Shown piece after piece: positions 26,202 to 35,914 of a DNA stretch of 64,000 nt (positions are counted from its first letter, which is position 1; every line of letters starts with the position of its first letter). This stretch comes from a virus. The notes under the pieces are model-generated. The model was not told where the DNA came from, searched no databases, and saw only the letters and a list, made by a program, of their open reading frames with translations. The DNA is taken from positions 1 through 64,000 of the IMG/VR virus record IMGVR_UViG_3300026557_000003, one strand, 5' to 3'. The translations under genes were made by a program, and so were the position numbers.

Positions 26202-26300
26202 GAATCTCCTTATTAGATTCCTGCCTTGGCTAGGACTGTTGAGGTATTTCCGTATCTCGGCAGTCCGTTTCTATTATAGACATTATCGTATTACCGTCAA
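26202..26300 (-). promoter_or_regulatory. HNH gene promoter and two-hairpin leader (copy 2)
   Basis: The minus strand has TTGACG (26300-26295), 16 bases, TATAAT (26278-26273). Six bases later hairpin A pairs GGACTG with CAGTCC (26266-26233), with an inner GAG/CTC stem. The linker holds TAGCCAA. Hairpin B is GAATC, a 9-base loop with AAGGA, GATTC (26220-26202). The ATG follows 5 bases on. Confidence 0.75.
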
Positions 26301-26319
26301 TCATTTAAGTGAGGTGTAA

Positions 26320-28362
26320 TTGGGCGCACCGTGGAGCATTCCAATCAATTTCGAAGGCGGCTTTATCGGGCAGGAGATAACACCTGACGCCGTCAGTTCG
26401 AATCATCTGATCTCGCCTAGTCAGAACCTTCTCTATAGCGTCCTCGGTCAACTGGAAAGCTTTCAGGGCTGCATCGCTGGTCTTACGAATGTCGGTGGTC
26501 CCCAGATTCAGACCGTCGGCGATACCTGGGTAACTCTCAATGGTGGAACGGCTGCATACTATACCGGTAAGTCAATCTGGTTCAACGGCGGCTCTGGTCC
26601 GGTAAAAACTCCCAATCCATCAAACCCGGCGGCAATCGTCACCCTTGGGACGAATAGCAGTATCCTGCAAGTTGCGGTCTTAAAGAACGGTGTCTATCAA
26701 ACGGCATTACAGGCCGGATTAAGTGCTCCTGATGCGCCGGTTCTTGCTGGCCTCGCAACTCCTGGCGTCGGGTTCACCGGAAAGAATACCGGTACATTTG
26801 CGGCCGAGATAAGCAAGATCAGAATCACTACTGGCGCTGAGAGTAATCCAAGCCCACCATCGAATGTGGTCGCTGTCACCGCGCAATCGATCAGTATCCA
26901 AATTGACGGCCCACCGGTTGACGGAACGACCGGTTACAACGTCTATGTGACTGCCAATGGATTTGCCGAGAGTGGTCCTTTTTTGATTCTGCTGCAAATT
27001 CAGGAGGTCGATCTGACTGATAATGGAACAGGATCGATCACGATTGCGACAAAAAACTACACGGCATTAACCGGTCACGTTTACACCGCAAATGATGTTG
27101 GCAAACAGATTATTATCGGTGGGACGTTCACAACCGTAATCGATACCGTTACCGATGCGACCCATATTATTGTTCACGACAATGCACCTGGAACGGTCGT
27201 AGGCGCGGCGACGGTCATCAATGCTTTTCTGAATGGTGTCCCACGTGCTATCGAGATTGAATGGTCGGATGGTGAATTGATCCTGAGCCAGACTCCACCG
27301 ATAGACCACGATCCGCCGCCGTCTGGCACTTCCTGCGCGGCCATCGGTAACGTGATGAATGTCGGTGGTTGCTACTCTGGTGTCGGTTGGGCCTGCTCGG
27401 ATGCCGGGCAACCTGAAGCCTTTAACCCCGACAACGTTTCGTTTCTATCAGAGCCTTTACAGTTTCCGTTAGGACGCCCACAAGACGGATTTATATATCT
27501 CGTCTGTGCGAATTCGATAAGTGCTGCTGTCTATACTGGTGCTGTCAATGGTCCGCCTGTGATGGTGAGGCAGATTTGGGACCGGGTAGGTTGTGCCGGG
27601 TTTGCATCGGCCGCAATATTTGCGAAGACCCTTTATCTGTTTACGAATGGCAAGAAGATCGCGCGAATCGATCCAAATGGAAATCTTGATTACGAATTCT
27701 CAAAACCGATCAATGCCGAGATCGCAAGTTGGGATGCATCGAAAGTTGTCGTCGGCTATAGCGATGAGCGACAGGCAATGTGTTTTATTCATAATCAGGA
27801 AATACTCTGTTTCCATATGAACCTACCAAACGGTCGCGGCGGGATGGGCAGATGGTCAACACCATTAAATCTTGCGGCTGTCACCGGTTCGGGGAACCCG
27901 ACTGGTAATATCACAGGTGCGTACACGAACGCCGGAAAACTCTATTTGCTGGCTTTTGAATCCGCCAATTACAATATTTATAAGTTCGATGAATCGGGGG
28001 CAGGTGTCAGTACCTGGTTCTTTACAACCGGTTGGCAAACAGCCTCAGGCGGTCTTGCGCCCGCTGAAGGTTTTCGCGGAACTAGAATCAGTCAGGACCT
28101 AAAGACGACAAAGAAGATTCTCTTGGATTACTCGAGCTCGACTGATATTGCGCTGGCTGGTGGTATCTATAATTTCAATCTCGGGACGGGCGCGTTTGTG
28201 CGCCCGATTTCAACGACCCTGCCGCACGCCAAGAGAATATCAAAATGGATGCGGGCAAACATTAAAGCCGGTCGGATATTCGCGGTCAATTTTGGAGGTA
28301 CTGGCGCGGGTCAAAAGTTTTATGCACTCGAAGTGGAAGGGGTAAGCAGTCGGATTCACTGA
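26320..28362 (+). CDS. tail structural protein, TTG start
   Basis: The 680-residue protein starts at TTG after GAGGTG. It is beta-rich throughout, with G/T/N-rich strands and fibronectin-like segments near residues 160-220 and 225-290. It is followed by another long beta-rich protein. A tail hub, nozzle or fibre-attachment role is likely from size and order, but no family is recognised. The RBS lies next to the divergent HNH promoter. Confidence 0.6.
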   Translation: MGAPWSIPINFEGGFIGQEITPDAVSSNHLISPSQNLLYSVLGQLESFQGCIAGLTNVGGPQIQTVGDTWVTLNGGTAAYYTGKSIWFNGGSGPVKTPNPSNPAAIVTLGTNSSILQVAVLKNGVYQTALQAGLSAPDAPVLAGLATPGVGFTGKNTGTFAAEISKIRITTGAESNPSPPSNVVAVTAQSISIQIDGPPVDGTTGYNVYVTANGFAESGPFLILLQIQEVDLTDNGTGSITIATKNYTALTGHVYTANDVGKQIIIGGTFTTVIDTVTDATHIIVHDNAPGTVVGAATVINAFLNGVPRAIEIEWSDGELILSQTPPIDHDPPPSGTSCAAIGNVMNVGGCYSGVGWACSDAGQPEAFNPDNVSFLSEPLQFPLGRPQDGFIYLVCANSISAAVYTGAVNGPPVMVRQIWDRVGCAGFASAAIFAKTLYLFTNGKKIARIDPNGNLDYEFSKPINAEIASWDASKVVVGYSDERQAMCFIHNQEILCFHMNLPNGRGGMGRWSTPLNLAAVTGSGNPTGNITGAYTNAGKLYLLAFESANYNIYKFDESGAGVSTWFFTTGWQTASGGLAPAEGFRGTRISQDLKTTKKILLDYSSSTDIALAGGIYNFNLGTGAFVRPISTTLPHAKRISKWMRANIKAGRIFAVNFGGTGAGQKFYALEVEGVSSRIH

Positions 28363-29873
28363 TGTCCAGTTTTGCAATACCATTAGGTGATAACTTCGCA
28401 CAGACGCTACAGGAAAGGGCGCTGCTCGACCACCTGACGACCGCACTTGCCTCGGGCAATATTCAGGCGTTTGCTCAGGCTGTAGCTGCGGCGCTGACCT
28501 CTGGTGTAATCGTCAACCTGCTACGTAATAGCGATCTGAATACCTCGGACGCCGGTCGTCGTGGATTTACTTATTCAATCGGTGGTGGTGCGGTAAACGA
28601 TGCTGCGAACGTCTGCGCATTTTGGTATGCGCCTGGAAGCGCGGCGGCCGGTCCTTTTGTTGACAGCGTGACGGCAACAGAGAGTCCTGATGCCATCGCG
28701 GCCGTCAAGTACGTTTCTGACGGCGCAATCAGTACTGGAAGCCCTCACGCGCTTTCGATGGTGACCGCAACTTTTCTCGCCTCGGATGTCGGTAGGGCTG
28801 TCTGGATTGATGGCGCATTGGGGGGCGCGCCACTTATAACAACCATTTCAGCCTTTACCGATAGCACGCATGTAACTGTTACAGCGGCGGCGACCTCGAC
28901 TGTTTCAGGAAAACTTGTGCGCATCTACAACGCAGGGGCCAGCACCGTCTGGAATTTACCAAAAGGCTACGTCGAATGGGGTGGCGCTTTTACACTAATG
29001 AGTCCGCTGGAAAAGAACTTCGTCAGGCCCGGCGTGGCAAACAGTATTTTTATCATTGGTAGCGTCAGGCTCAATCCGGACACAGGCGCGTTACCGCTCA
29101 CCGACGGCTACCGAGTTCGAGTTTCCTGCTGGGATAACACCGCAGGACAGGTGAAGATAATCGAAGGCGCGCCAATTCCGATTTCAGCGGCTCTTATTCG
29201 TGGTGCTGGCGCGGTCACACGAAAGTATATTGTTAAATACTTTACGGCCGCCGGGGATTTCTGGTTTTCGGATGCGGTGTCACCTGTGGCTGTTACGTCG
29301 ACTCCTGACCCTACGGCGGTCGATCCGGGACAAGTGGAAGTTACATTTCCGACCTATCCAGGGGTACGGACATATGAGGTTTATCGGTCTGATTCAGTTG
29401 CCGGTTTCAGTAACTTCTACCGGATCGCCACTGAGTCGACCGGGATAAGCAGCGCTCAGGATGTTGGTGGCAGATTTGAAGGACCGTATACTATCGCGGC
29501 AAAGAACTGGCGAGCGCAGGCGTTTGCGGCCGGGGTCATCGGCTCTGGCTGGTCACCGATAAGCTTCCATATCTTAACACCGGCGACATACAACCTGGGC
29601 ATAACGGCAGCAAATTCACAATGGCTACGATTCGATATTGTGGATGCGAGCGGTGCTGTTGTTTCGATACCACCGTGGACGCTTAATTTCGACTTCGCCG
29701 GGTTTAGTTATGCGTCAGGAAAATGGCAGATGTCGGCCTCGGATCAACAGGCGGCCGGGGACTTCGAATCGAAAAGTCCCTCGCCTTCCGGGGGTATTCC
29801 GTCTGGCGGCGGTGGCGATCCGGGCGGTGGTGGATCGATCGGGCGTGGCGGCAATCAAGACCTTGGGTTCTAA
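28362..29873 (+). CDS. tail fibre or appendage protein
   Basis: The 503-residue protein has a helical N-terminus (residues 1-55), then alternating beta-rich domains, one of which (about 270-350, VTRKYIVKYFTAAG to YEVYRS) looks fibronectin type III-like, and a glycine-rich C-terminus. It overlaps its neighbour by one base. Appendage role is inferred. Confidence 0.55.
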   Translation: MSSFAIPLGDNFAQTLQERALLDHLTTALASGNIQAFAQAVAAALTSGVIVNLLRNSDLNTSDAGRRGFTYSIGGGAVNDAANVCAFWYAPGSAAAGPFVDSVTATESPDAIAAVKYVSDGAISTGSPHALSMVTATFLASDVGRAVWIDGALGGAPLITTISAFTDSTHVTVTAAATSTVSGKLVRIYNAGASTVWNLPKGYVEWGGAFTLMSPLEKNFVRPGVANSIFIIGSVRLNPDTGALPLTDGYRVRVSCWDNTAGQVKIIEGAPIPISAALIRGAGAVTRKYIVKYFTAAGDFWFSDAVSPVAVTSTPDPTAVDPGQVEVTFPTYPGVRTYEVYRSDSVAGFSNFYRIATESTGISSAQDVGGRFEGPYTIAAKNWRAQAFAAGVIGSGWSPISFHILTPATYNLGITAANSQWLRFDIVDASGAVVSIPPWTLNFDFAGFSYASGKWQMSASDQQAAGDFESKSPSPSGGIPSGGGGDPGGGGSIGRGGNQDLGF

Positions 29874-29877
29874 AGGA

Positions 29878-30387
29878 TTAAATATGCGTCCAGTTTTCTC
29901 CGCGAAGAATATGTGCAATCTCACTTCTACTCAAATTGAATTTGATCGCAAGCTGGCGTCTCGACAGCAGGCCTCCAAGGCTACGTATTTCGCGCACCGC
30001 CTCTTCTGTTGTCTTTGCCATTCCATGATTAGAACCTCTACGAAGTCTATTTCTAACTCTCGCGTCTTCTGCGTTCTCAGCCGCCGTTCCTTCGCGAAGA
30101 TGATCTGGATTAACGCAATTTTTAATATCACAGCCATGGAGCACGTACAATTCAGGCCATTTATTGTAAGCAATGCGATAAGAAGCTACGTGCGCTCCTA
30201 CCTGGACTTTTCGAAATTGAATCTTGCCGGGTTGAATCCCGGCCTTCATTTTTGGACGGCGATTGCCAGTTTTCCATTTCCAGCAAGTGCCCCACGGGCC
30301 GTATCCGGTGGACTTATCAACCTTTGTCCAGAAATAGTTAATATCCTTGTCGGTGAGTTGAAGGCGGTTTATATTATCAGTAGCCAT
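29878..30387 (-). CDS. HNH endonuclease (HNH_3 type)
   Basis: The start is at MATDN, because the Shine-Dalgarno GAAAGGTAGA lies just upstream; the frame extends 7 codons further but would cover that site. The 169 residues carry FWTKVDKSTGYGPWGTCW, the HNH core LYVLHGCDIKNCVNPDHL, and a C-terminal HTH (RRQLAIKFNLSRSEIAHIL) ending WTHI. It lies antisense between virion genes, 4 bases after the upstream stop. Confidence 0.85.
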   Translation of the reverse strand: MATDNINRLQLTDKDINYFWTKVDKSTGYGPWGTCWKWKTGNRRPKMKAGIQPGKIQFRKVQVGAHVASYRIAYNKWPELYVLHGCDIKNCVNPDHLREGTAAENAEDARVRNRLRRGSNHGMAKTTEEAVREIRSLGGLLSRRQLAIKFNLSRSEIAHILRGENWTHI

Positions 30388-30390
30388 TTC

Positions 30391-30467
30391 TTGAAATCTA
30401 CCTTTCAATTTTGGTTAGAGGCTTCGGGTTGCAGAAACAACTCGGGGCCTCATCGTGCATTATAGCA
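30391..30467 (-). promoter_or_regulatory. HNH gene promoter and two-hairpin leader (copy 3)
   Basis: The minus strand has the extended -10 TGC-TATAAT (30467-30459). Seven bases later hairpin A pairs 30451-30438 with 30431-30418 (11 of 14 positions). The linker is TAACCAA. Hairpin B is TTGAAA, loop GGTAGA, TTTCAA (30408-30391), with the Shine-Dalgarno in the loop and the ATG 3 bases later. Confidence 0.75.
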
Positions 30468-30482
30468 CGGAAGGAGTGTATT

Positions 30483-31076
30483 TTGGGCTCGGGCAATGAT
30501 CAAGCAAAACAATTAGCGAACAAAGCCGATACTTCATCGGTAACGACGCTTGACAACTCGACCTTTAATCCGCTTGCCAAAGCTGGAATTGACAGGGCTG
30601 GCACTGATCTTCAGAATATTCAGGCCGGTAAGTTCGGGAGCCTGCCACTTGTTCAGGCGGTCAATCAGGCGGCGAACAGGTTGAAATCGTGGAATCCGGC
30701 CCCAATGGGTGATGCTGCGCTGGCCGCCGGTGCGAGCGGGCAAGGTGGGTATGCGACCGCAGAGGACTCCTATCGTCGGAGATTACAGGACCGGGCCGTT
30801 AGCGACCTGATGCCACAGGCGGTGGAGGCTGAGCGGAATTATTCGAGTTCCATATTATACCCTGGGGCGCAGGGTGAATCGGCTTATGATTTAGCCAAGG
30901 CTGCTGGCTACGCGGGCGCGGGAGGCCAAGCTGCAAATTTGTACAATCTGGAATCGAATAACGGGTTCTGGAATCATCTGACGAACTCACTTGGCCAGAG
31001 TCTCGGCCAAAGTCTTGGCGGCGTCAGTGGTAGCTACAATAGCGGAAACGGCCAGTTCACGGGTGGCTTTGGTTAA
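30483..31076 (+). CDS. virion-associated protein, TTG start
   Basis: AAGGAG lies 6 bases before a TTG at 30483, giving 197 residues (GSGNDQAKQLANK onward). The protein is A/G/N/Q-rich, mostly helical, ending in repeated LGQSLGQSLGG. This resembles small internal ejection proteins of podoviruses. The longer frame from 30411 runs into the HNH leader and is rejected. Role inferred. Confidence 0.55.
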   Translation: MGSGNDQAKQLANKADTSSVTTLDNSTFNPLAKAGIDRAGTDLQNIQAGKFGSLPLVQAVNQAANRLKSWNPAPMGDAALAAGASGQGGYATAEDSYRRRLQDRAVSDLMPQAVEAERNYSSSILYPGAQGESAYDLAKAAGYAGAGGQAANLYNLESNNGFWNHLTNSLGQSLGQSLGGVSGSYNSGNGQFTGGFG

Positions 31077-31780
31077 AGAATATGCTTCCACGTTTCACGT
31101 CTAACAACATTTCGGATGGTGGCGGGGCTTACACCGTATCGCTTCCCCTGTGCGTAAAGAGAGCATATCGCTGCGTTCTGGCGTATCTCTCTAACATCCT
31201 TTTCAGTCAGACGCGCAAAGCAATGCAATTCGCCCCTCGCTGGCCTTTGCTGGCTTGCTGCATTGGTGGCGTCTTCGACATGTTTCCAGGTCTGACATTT
31301 AATGATCCTCTTTGCAGTACAGGCTGCAACGCTGAACCTACGACCTATTTCTTCGTAACTCAATCGCGGAAAAAGCGAACGAAGTTCTGTTATTTCGACC
31401 TCTGTAAGTGTTGTGTTGTAATTATCTTCTCCCCGTATCCCGCGGCCCTTCGCTGCCATATCAGCACTATTCTCAGCGTTCGTGCCCTTGAAAAGGTGTG
31501 CGGGATTAACGCAGGAACGGTTATCGCAGTGATGGCAAACGAGCAATTTTGGCCATTCGTGAAAATGAACCATAAAGGAGAATCGGTGGGCTCCTACTAT
31601 TCTCCTTGGAATGCCTCGTTGTATGATCGCCAGACTTCCGTATCCTTGATTGCCAATAGTGCCAGTCCACGACCAGCAATCTCCGTCAGGACCAAAACCC
31701 GGCGTTTTGTCAACTCTTTCCCAGAACATTTTAAGATGCTTGTCGGTAAACACCGGTGGGTTTATATTAGTCGAAGCCAT
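31073..31780 (-). CDS. HNH endonuclease with duplicated C-terminal HTH
   Basis: The start is at MASTN after GAAAGGTGA. The 235 residues contain FWERVDKTPGFGPDGDCW, the HNH core [18 protein letters not shown] (about 82-100), then two tandem HTH-like repeats, each beginning with an R/T-L-T-E element and ending W-K-H. The duplication is unlike the other HNH genes and may lengthen the recognised site. It overlaps the upstream virion gene by 4 bases, antisense. Confidence 0.85.
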   Translation of the reverse strand: MASTNINPPVFTDKHLKMFWERVDKTPGFGPDGDCWSWTGTIGNQGYGSLAIIQRGIPRRIVGAHRFSFMVHFHEWPKLLVCHHCDNRSCVNPAHLFKGTNAENSADMAAKGRGIRGEDNYNTTLTEVEITELRSLFPRLSYEEIGRRFSVAACTAKRIIKCQTWKHVEDATNAASQQRPARGELHCFARLTEKDVREIRQNAAICSLYAQGKRYGVSPATIRNVVRRETWKHIL

Positions 31781-31783
31781 ATT

Positions 31784-31860
31784 CTGAATCACCTTTCAGT
31801 TTGTTGGTTAGAGCCGCTGCGGACATTTAGCGTGTCCGCGCGGCTTGCTGTATTTTAACA
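31784..31860 (-). promoter_or_regulatory. HNH gene promoter and two-hairpin leader (copy 4)
   Basis: The minus strand has the extended -10 TGT-TAAAAT (31860-31852). Seven bases later hairpin A begins: GCCGC-GCGGACA with TGTCCGC-GCGGC (31844-31813), 12 bp and one bulge. The linker is TAACCAA. Hairpin B is CTGAA, loop AGGTGA, TTCAG (31799-31784). The ATG follows 3 bases later. Confidence 0.8.
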
Positions 31861-31878
31861 CAGATTTGGAGTTTGATT

Positions 31879-32559
31879 TTGCTTATTACCATTCAGGGTG
31901 ACACGATTCCAAATTGGCAGCCTCTAAATCCAACTGTGGAAATGCGGATATTTGCCAATGATGCGTTTGTAACCGACGAAGGTGTACTCATACAGCCTGG
32001 GCCATTGTTCTACCAAGCCGTGGAATGCACTCCGAATCTAACGCTCAAAACATTAGCCTATCCGACCTTTACAATTGAGGCAACTACTAACGGCACACCA
32101 AACAACCAGACCTACAGTTTCCTATTTTATTCAGGCCCCGGAGTCAACGGCCGTCCAATCAACGGCGGTCAGTTCGTGGGATTCCAAAACCTGCCCGTTC
32201 CTTTCGCTCCGACGACTACGACACTCGCAGCGCTCGAAATTAGTGCCGGTCAGTTTTTCCCGCCTGGGTGGTCGATTGATGAAGCCCTAATCAGTGCGCT
32301 ACAGGCCCAGCAATCATCGGTTACGTTTCCTGCGAATAATCCGACACCATCCGTATTCAATCGCGAGAACTTCATAACCGCAAATACGCAGACAACGAAT
32401 TACACCAATTTTTTGAATCCGTATAATGGCCAACGGATTGAGATTCTCGTTAATGATATTTTCACGTCCATTTTCGGGACGCAGTTTAATCAAGGGACGG
32501 TCGTCGGACTCCGTTTCGATCTTGGTCAATGGTACTTCACTGGATTTCAAACCAACTAA
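31879..32559 (+). CDS. hypothetical virion protein, TTG start
   Basis: GGAG lies 7 bases before a TTG at 31879 (an in-frame TTG at 31873 is the alternative). The 226-residue protein is beta-rich and polar and has no cysteine-rich or catalytic motif. It stands just before the signal-peptide-bearing tail proteins and is probably a tail component. Confidence 0.5.
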   Translation: MLITIQGDTIPNWQPLNPTVEMRIFANDAFVTDEGVLIQPGPLFYQAVECTPNLTLKTLAYPTFTIEATTNGTPNNQTYSFLFYSGPGVNGRPINGGQFVGFQNLPVPFAPTTTTLAALEISAGQFFPPGWSIDEALISALQAQQSSVTFPANNPTPSVFNRENFITANTQTTNYTNFLNPYNGQRIEILVNDIFTSIFGTQFNQGTVVGLRFDLGQWYFTGFQTN

Positions 32560-32561
32560 TT

Positions 32562-33806
32562 ATGAAAAAACTATTACTTTTGCTCACGTTCTTCTTTGCG
32601 TTTACAGTCTTGGCCGAGGCCCAATTCTCAACCCCTATCCAGTCTGGCCCGACGCCGATAGGTATACACTGCACTCCGAATCCCCAGTTAACTCCTTTCT
32701 TCGTCCGTACCTCGGACTGGCAAACCTTTGTCTGTACCGCGCTCGACACCTGGACGCCGACAAGTGGCGGCGGGGGAGGTGGTGGAATATCGACGATTAA
32801 CGGTAGCGGCATAGCGGCTCAGATCATTCAAGGTACGGCGGTAGGCGGTCCGAATGTATCGTCAGTCGCAGGGGTAACCACGATTAGTAATCCATCGGCT
32901 GGAGCGGCGACGGCAGGTATCGTAACGGCTGGAACGCAGATCATCGATGGCGCAAAGACGTTAACTGGCGCTACGACCGTTACAAATGCAACGGTTAATA
33001 GTTTGAATGTTGGCCCAACTGGGGCGACCAATCCAGCGTTTTCGGTAGACTCCAGTCCAACGGTAGGATTTGGCCTGGGTGGCATTCAAGTCATAGGTGG
33101 CACAAACGGCTCAAACCCGACCATTCAGGTAGTTTCCCCACTGTCGCCGACCGGACTTAATATAAACACCCTTGGAGCATCTGGAATTACTTTTCAGGTT
33201 AACGGGGTAAACACTTTTACCGTTGGCCCTGCCGCAATTTCAACCCACGGCTCGATGACGATGTTCGCTCCGAATGCTTCGATTCTAATGCAGGGCTCGA
33301 CCTCTGGAAGCTCAACGATCATCCCGCAGGCAATTGCCGGAAATTATACGTTTCAGCTTCCGAATGCTAATCCGGCCGTCGGTCAGAATGTATACGTGGC
33401 TGGATTTTCCGCTGGCATAGTAACGCTTGGCTATCAGAACTCCGGTGGGGTAACGGCATCACCTTATGATCTTGGCGCGGAATGGGACGCCATACCGACG
33501 GCCTCACAGGAGATGCTTCATTTTGTAGCCAACCGGTCATTTACGTTGGCTGTCACCGGCTCAACCTGCCACTCGAACTTTGCGGCAACCGCTCAGGCGG
33601 ATTTTGTCGTTCAGTATTGTCCGTCAGGTGTGTCATGTATAAGCAAGGGTACTTTACGGTTTGCGGCTACCGGTGTCTTTTGCTCCGTAGTTAGTCCGGT
33701 ATCGGTTACCGTGTCATCGGGTGATGTTGTAAAGATCATCGCACCGGCCAGCCCAGACGGGACTCTATCTAATGTAACTTTTACCTTGAAAGGAACAGTG
33801 CCTTAA
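32562..33806 (+). CDS. secreted-type fibre protein with signal peptide
   Basis: The start is the ATG of MKKLLLLLTFFFAFTVLAEA, two bases after the previous stop, with no Shine-Dalgarno, so translation is probably coupled. Residues 1-20 are a Sec signal peptide, with cleavage after AEA. The rest is a G/T/S/N-rich beta fibre with a polyglycine run near residue 70 and a C-terminal globular domain with several cysteines. Likely a tail fibre or adhesin. Confidence 0.6.
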   Translation: MKKLLLLLTFFFAFTVLAEAQFSTPIQSGPTPIGIHCTPNPQLTPFFVRTSDWQTFVCTALDTWTPTSGGGGGGGISTINGSGIAAQIIQGTAVGGPNVSSVAGVTTISNPSAGAATAGIVTAGTQIIDGAKTLTGATTVTNATVNSLNVGPTGATNPAFSVDSSPTVGFGLGGIQVIGGTNGSNPTIQVVSPLSPTGLNINTLGASGITFQVNGVNTFTVGPAAISTHGSMTMFAPNASILMQGSTSGSSTIIPQAIAGNYTFQLPNANPAVGQNVYVAGFSAGIVTLGYQNSGGVTASPYDLGAEWDAIPTASQEMLHFVANRSFTLAVTGSTCHSNFAATAQADFVVQYCPSGVSCISKGTLRFAATGVFCSVVSPVSVTVSSGDVVKIIAPASPDGTLSNVTFTLKGTVP

Positions 33807-35911
33807 TGCGTTTTGCAAGTTTAATTCTCAAGCGAATCATATTTCTATCTATTCTCCTTTTCGTCGCATCTATTCTTGCGATGGCGCAGCCATATAATGG
33901 AACACTTCATGGGACGCCGGTTTTTGGCCCGGCCAAGTTTAGCAACGGTCTAACATCTGTCACCGATGCGAATTACCTATCGCTGCCATCTGGCGTATTC
34001 AATTTCAGTTCGTCCAGTAGTTGGGCGCTTGAGGCATGGTTAAAAACAACGGGTTCGTCCACTGGCGTAGCTATAGCGTCTGGCTCACTTGGCGATATTG
34101 CACCGGGCCAGCCGTCTTTTTGGTTCGGTACTTCGGGCGGTAATTTCGTTTTAAATATCACCGGAAGCGGGGCATTTACAGGGACTCTTGACAGTGGAAT
34201 CGCCATCAACGATGGGGCTTTCCATCATTGTGCAATATCGGTGAACGGGGGAACGACTATCAAATTGTACGTCGACGGGGTCCTGGGAAATACTTTCACC
34301 GGCGTAGTGACCACTATGGTTCACACAAATGGATTGATTGGACGGTATACAGTGACTTCATTCGCCTGGAATAGCGCGATAGATGAAATCGCTGTCTGGG
34401 GTTCAAATAAATATCCCGTGGCCTTCACTCCACCATCAAGTCCATACGTCGGAACAGAATCTAATCTGATCGCACTTTATCATCTTCAGGCAAATGGGGT
34501 TGATTCGTCTACGCCTCCTGGGATTTCCGCGTCACCAAATCAGATCGTTATCAGTACCACAGGAAATTCTGTGGTTTTGACCGGTATTACGACTACATGG
34601 ACGCCTGGCACACCGGGGACACCTACGTTTACATTGTCTGGTGGTACAGGTGCGTCCATTACAGCCCAGACAATAGCGAGCGGAACCAGTGCCACATTAA
34701 CAATAACGGCCGGAAGTGCGCTCGGAGTTTTGACGATTACAGACCCAAGCACCGGATTTACCACAACCGTTACGGTTGTTTCAACTCCGTCAACCTCCAC
34801 AATTCCAATGAGCGATCCCGGAATCATATTTAGTCCGTACAACTGGAATGTCACGGGTGGAACTGCGAATACAGTCAATCCAGGTGCGTATTTTAGGACG
34901 ATATTCAACGGTACGCAGGTATCGCTAAACTTCACGACCAGTGCGGATTCGTCACCTTATCCTCAATTATGGGCACGGGTCGATAACCAATATTGGCAAC
35001 AGATCGTACTGACGGCCGGTAATCCACAAGTCCTGATAACGTCAAGTCTTCAGAACCGGAAGCATCTCGTGGAAGTTGTGGTCAAATCAACTTCCTATAG
35101 TGGCGTTGACAGGTGGAGTGGACCGCAAACCATAGTTACGGTCACGGGAATCGTCGTTGATTATCTTACAACTCTCTCGCTACCGATTCGCAAAACCAAG
35201 AATATTCTGATATACGGAGATTCCATTACCGAAGGATTGTTGAGCAAGAATAACACTGCCTCGGGTCAGCCAGATCAAAGCGATATCCTTGGTTGCTATT
35301 CCTATGCGCTATCGACTGCCGTGGACGCTGAGGTTGGCATTGTGGCATTCGGGGGAACGGGGCTGCTTACCAGTTTTGCAGGCGTGCCAGCCCTGACATC
35401 TTCTTACAATCTAATTTACAACGGGGCATCGAGAGTTTTTACGCCCGCGCCTGATTTGGTGATTTACAATGAGGGCACAAATGACGGCTCAAGTATCGTC
35501 ACTGCTTACGGCACGGTTGTTAGTGCGATTCTCGCTGCGGCTCCGAACGCGAAACAGTTACTTCTTATTCCATTCAACAATAGCCACGCCTCTGACATTG
35601 CGACCGTTGTAACCAATGCGGGAAATCCAAAGGTCACATCACAGTCGACCGTGGGCTGGTTTAACTCGTCAGATTCAAGCGACGGTTTGCACCCCTACGA
35701 TTATTCGCACGTCGGCCTAATTGCTCCGAAACTGTTTCCGGTTGTGATGGCGCTTCTTTATCCGTCGACCTGTTTAAACCGCGTGCGAACAATTAGGATT
35801 ATCGCCGAATTGACGCTACCAAGAGGGCACGGCCGTGTTTTTCAGGGTAACCCACGAATCCCAGACTGCCAATGCTTTATCGTTGGCACGGTGGATCCGG
35901 TTACGTGGTAG
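33806..35911 (+). CDS. tail spike: signal peptide, LamG and SGNH hydrolase
   Basis: The 701-residue protein has a signal peptide (1-28, cleavage after AMA), a LamG/concanavalin-like domain (about 50-215, WALEAWLKTTG and IKLYVDGVLG), a Pro/Thr-rich linker, and an SGNH hydrolase domain from about 465: GDSITEG (block I), EGTNDG (block III) and DGLHPYDYSH (Asp-His of block V). It probably deacetylates or cleaves host surface glycans during adsorption. It overlaps the previous stop by one base. Confidence 0.8.
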   Translation: MRFASLILKRIIFLSILLFVASILAMAQPYNGTLHGTPVFGPAKFSNGLTSVTDANYLSLPSGVFNFSSSSSWALEAWLKTTGSSTGVAIASGSLGDIAPGQPSFWFGTSGGNFVLNITGSGAFTGTLDSGIAINDGAFHHCAISVNGGTTIKLYVDGVLGNTFTGVVTTMVHTNGLIGRYTVTSFAWNSAIDEIAVWGSNKYPVAFTPPSSPYVGTESNLIALYHLQANGVDSSTPPGISASPNQIVISTTGNSVVLTGITTTWTPGTPGTPTFTLSGGTGASITAQTIASGTSATLTITAGSALGVLTITDPSTGFTTTVTVVSTPSTSTIPMSDPGIIFSPYNWNVTGGTANTVNPGAYFRTIFNGTQVSLNFTTSADSSPYPQLWARVDNQYWQQIVLTAGNPQVLITSSLQNRKHLVEVVVKSTSYSGVDRWSGPQTIVTVTGIVVDYLTTLSLPIRKTKNILIYGDSITEGLLSKNNTASGQPDQSDILGCYSYALSTAVDAEVGIVAFGGTGLLTSFAGVPALTSSYNLIYNGASRVFTPAPDLVIYNEGTNDGSSIVTAYGTVVSAILAAAPNAKQLLLIPFNNSHASDIATVVTNAGNPKVTSQSTVGWFNSSDSSDGLHPYDYSHVGLIAPKLFPVVMALLYPSTCLNRVRTIRIIAELTLPRGHGRVFQGNPRIPDCQCFIVGTVDPVTW

Positions 35912-35914
35912 AAT
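35906..35914 (+). promoter_or_regulatory. extended -10 promoter before ejection-protein genes
   Basis: TGG-TAGAAT is followed by a short leader with CTCAACCAA (35927-35935) directly before GGGAG and the ATG at 35946. The motif is shared with other leaders in the window. Confidence 0.4.
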
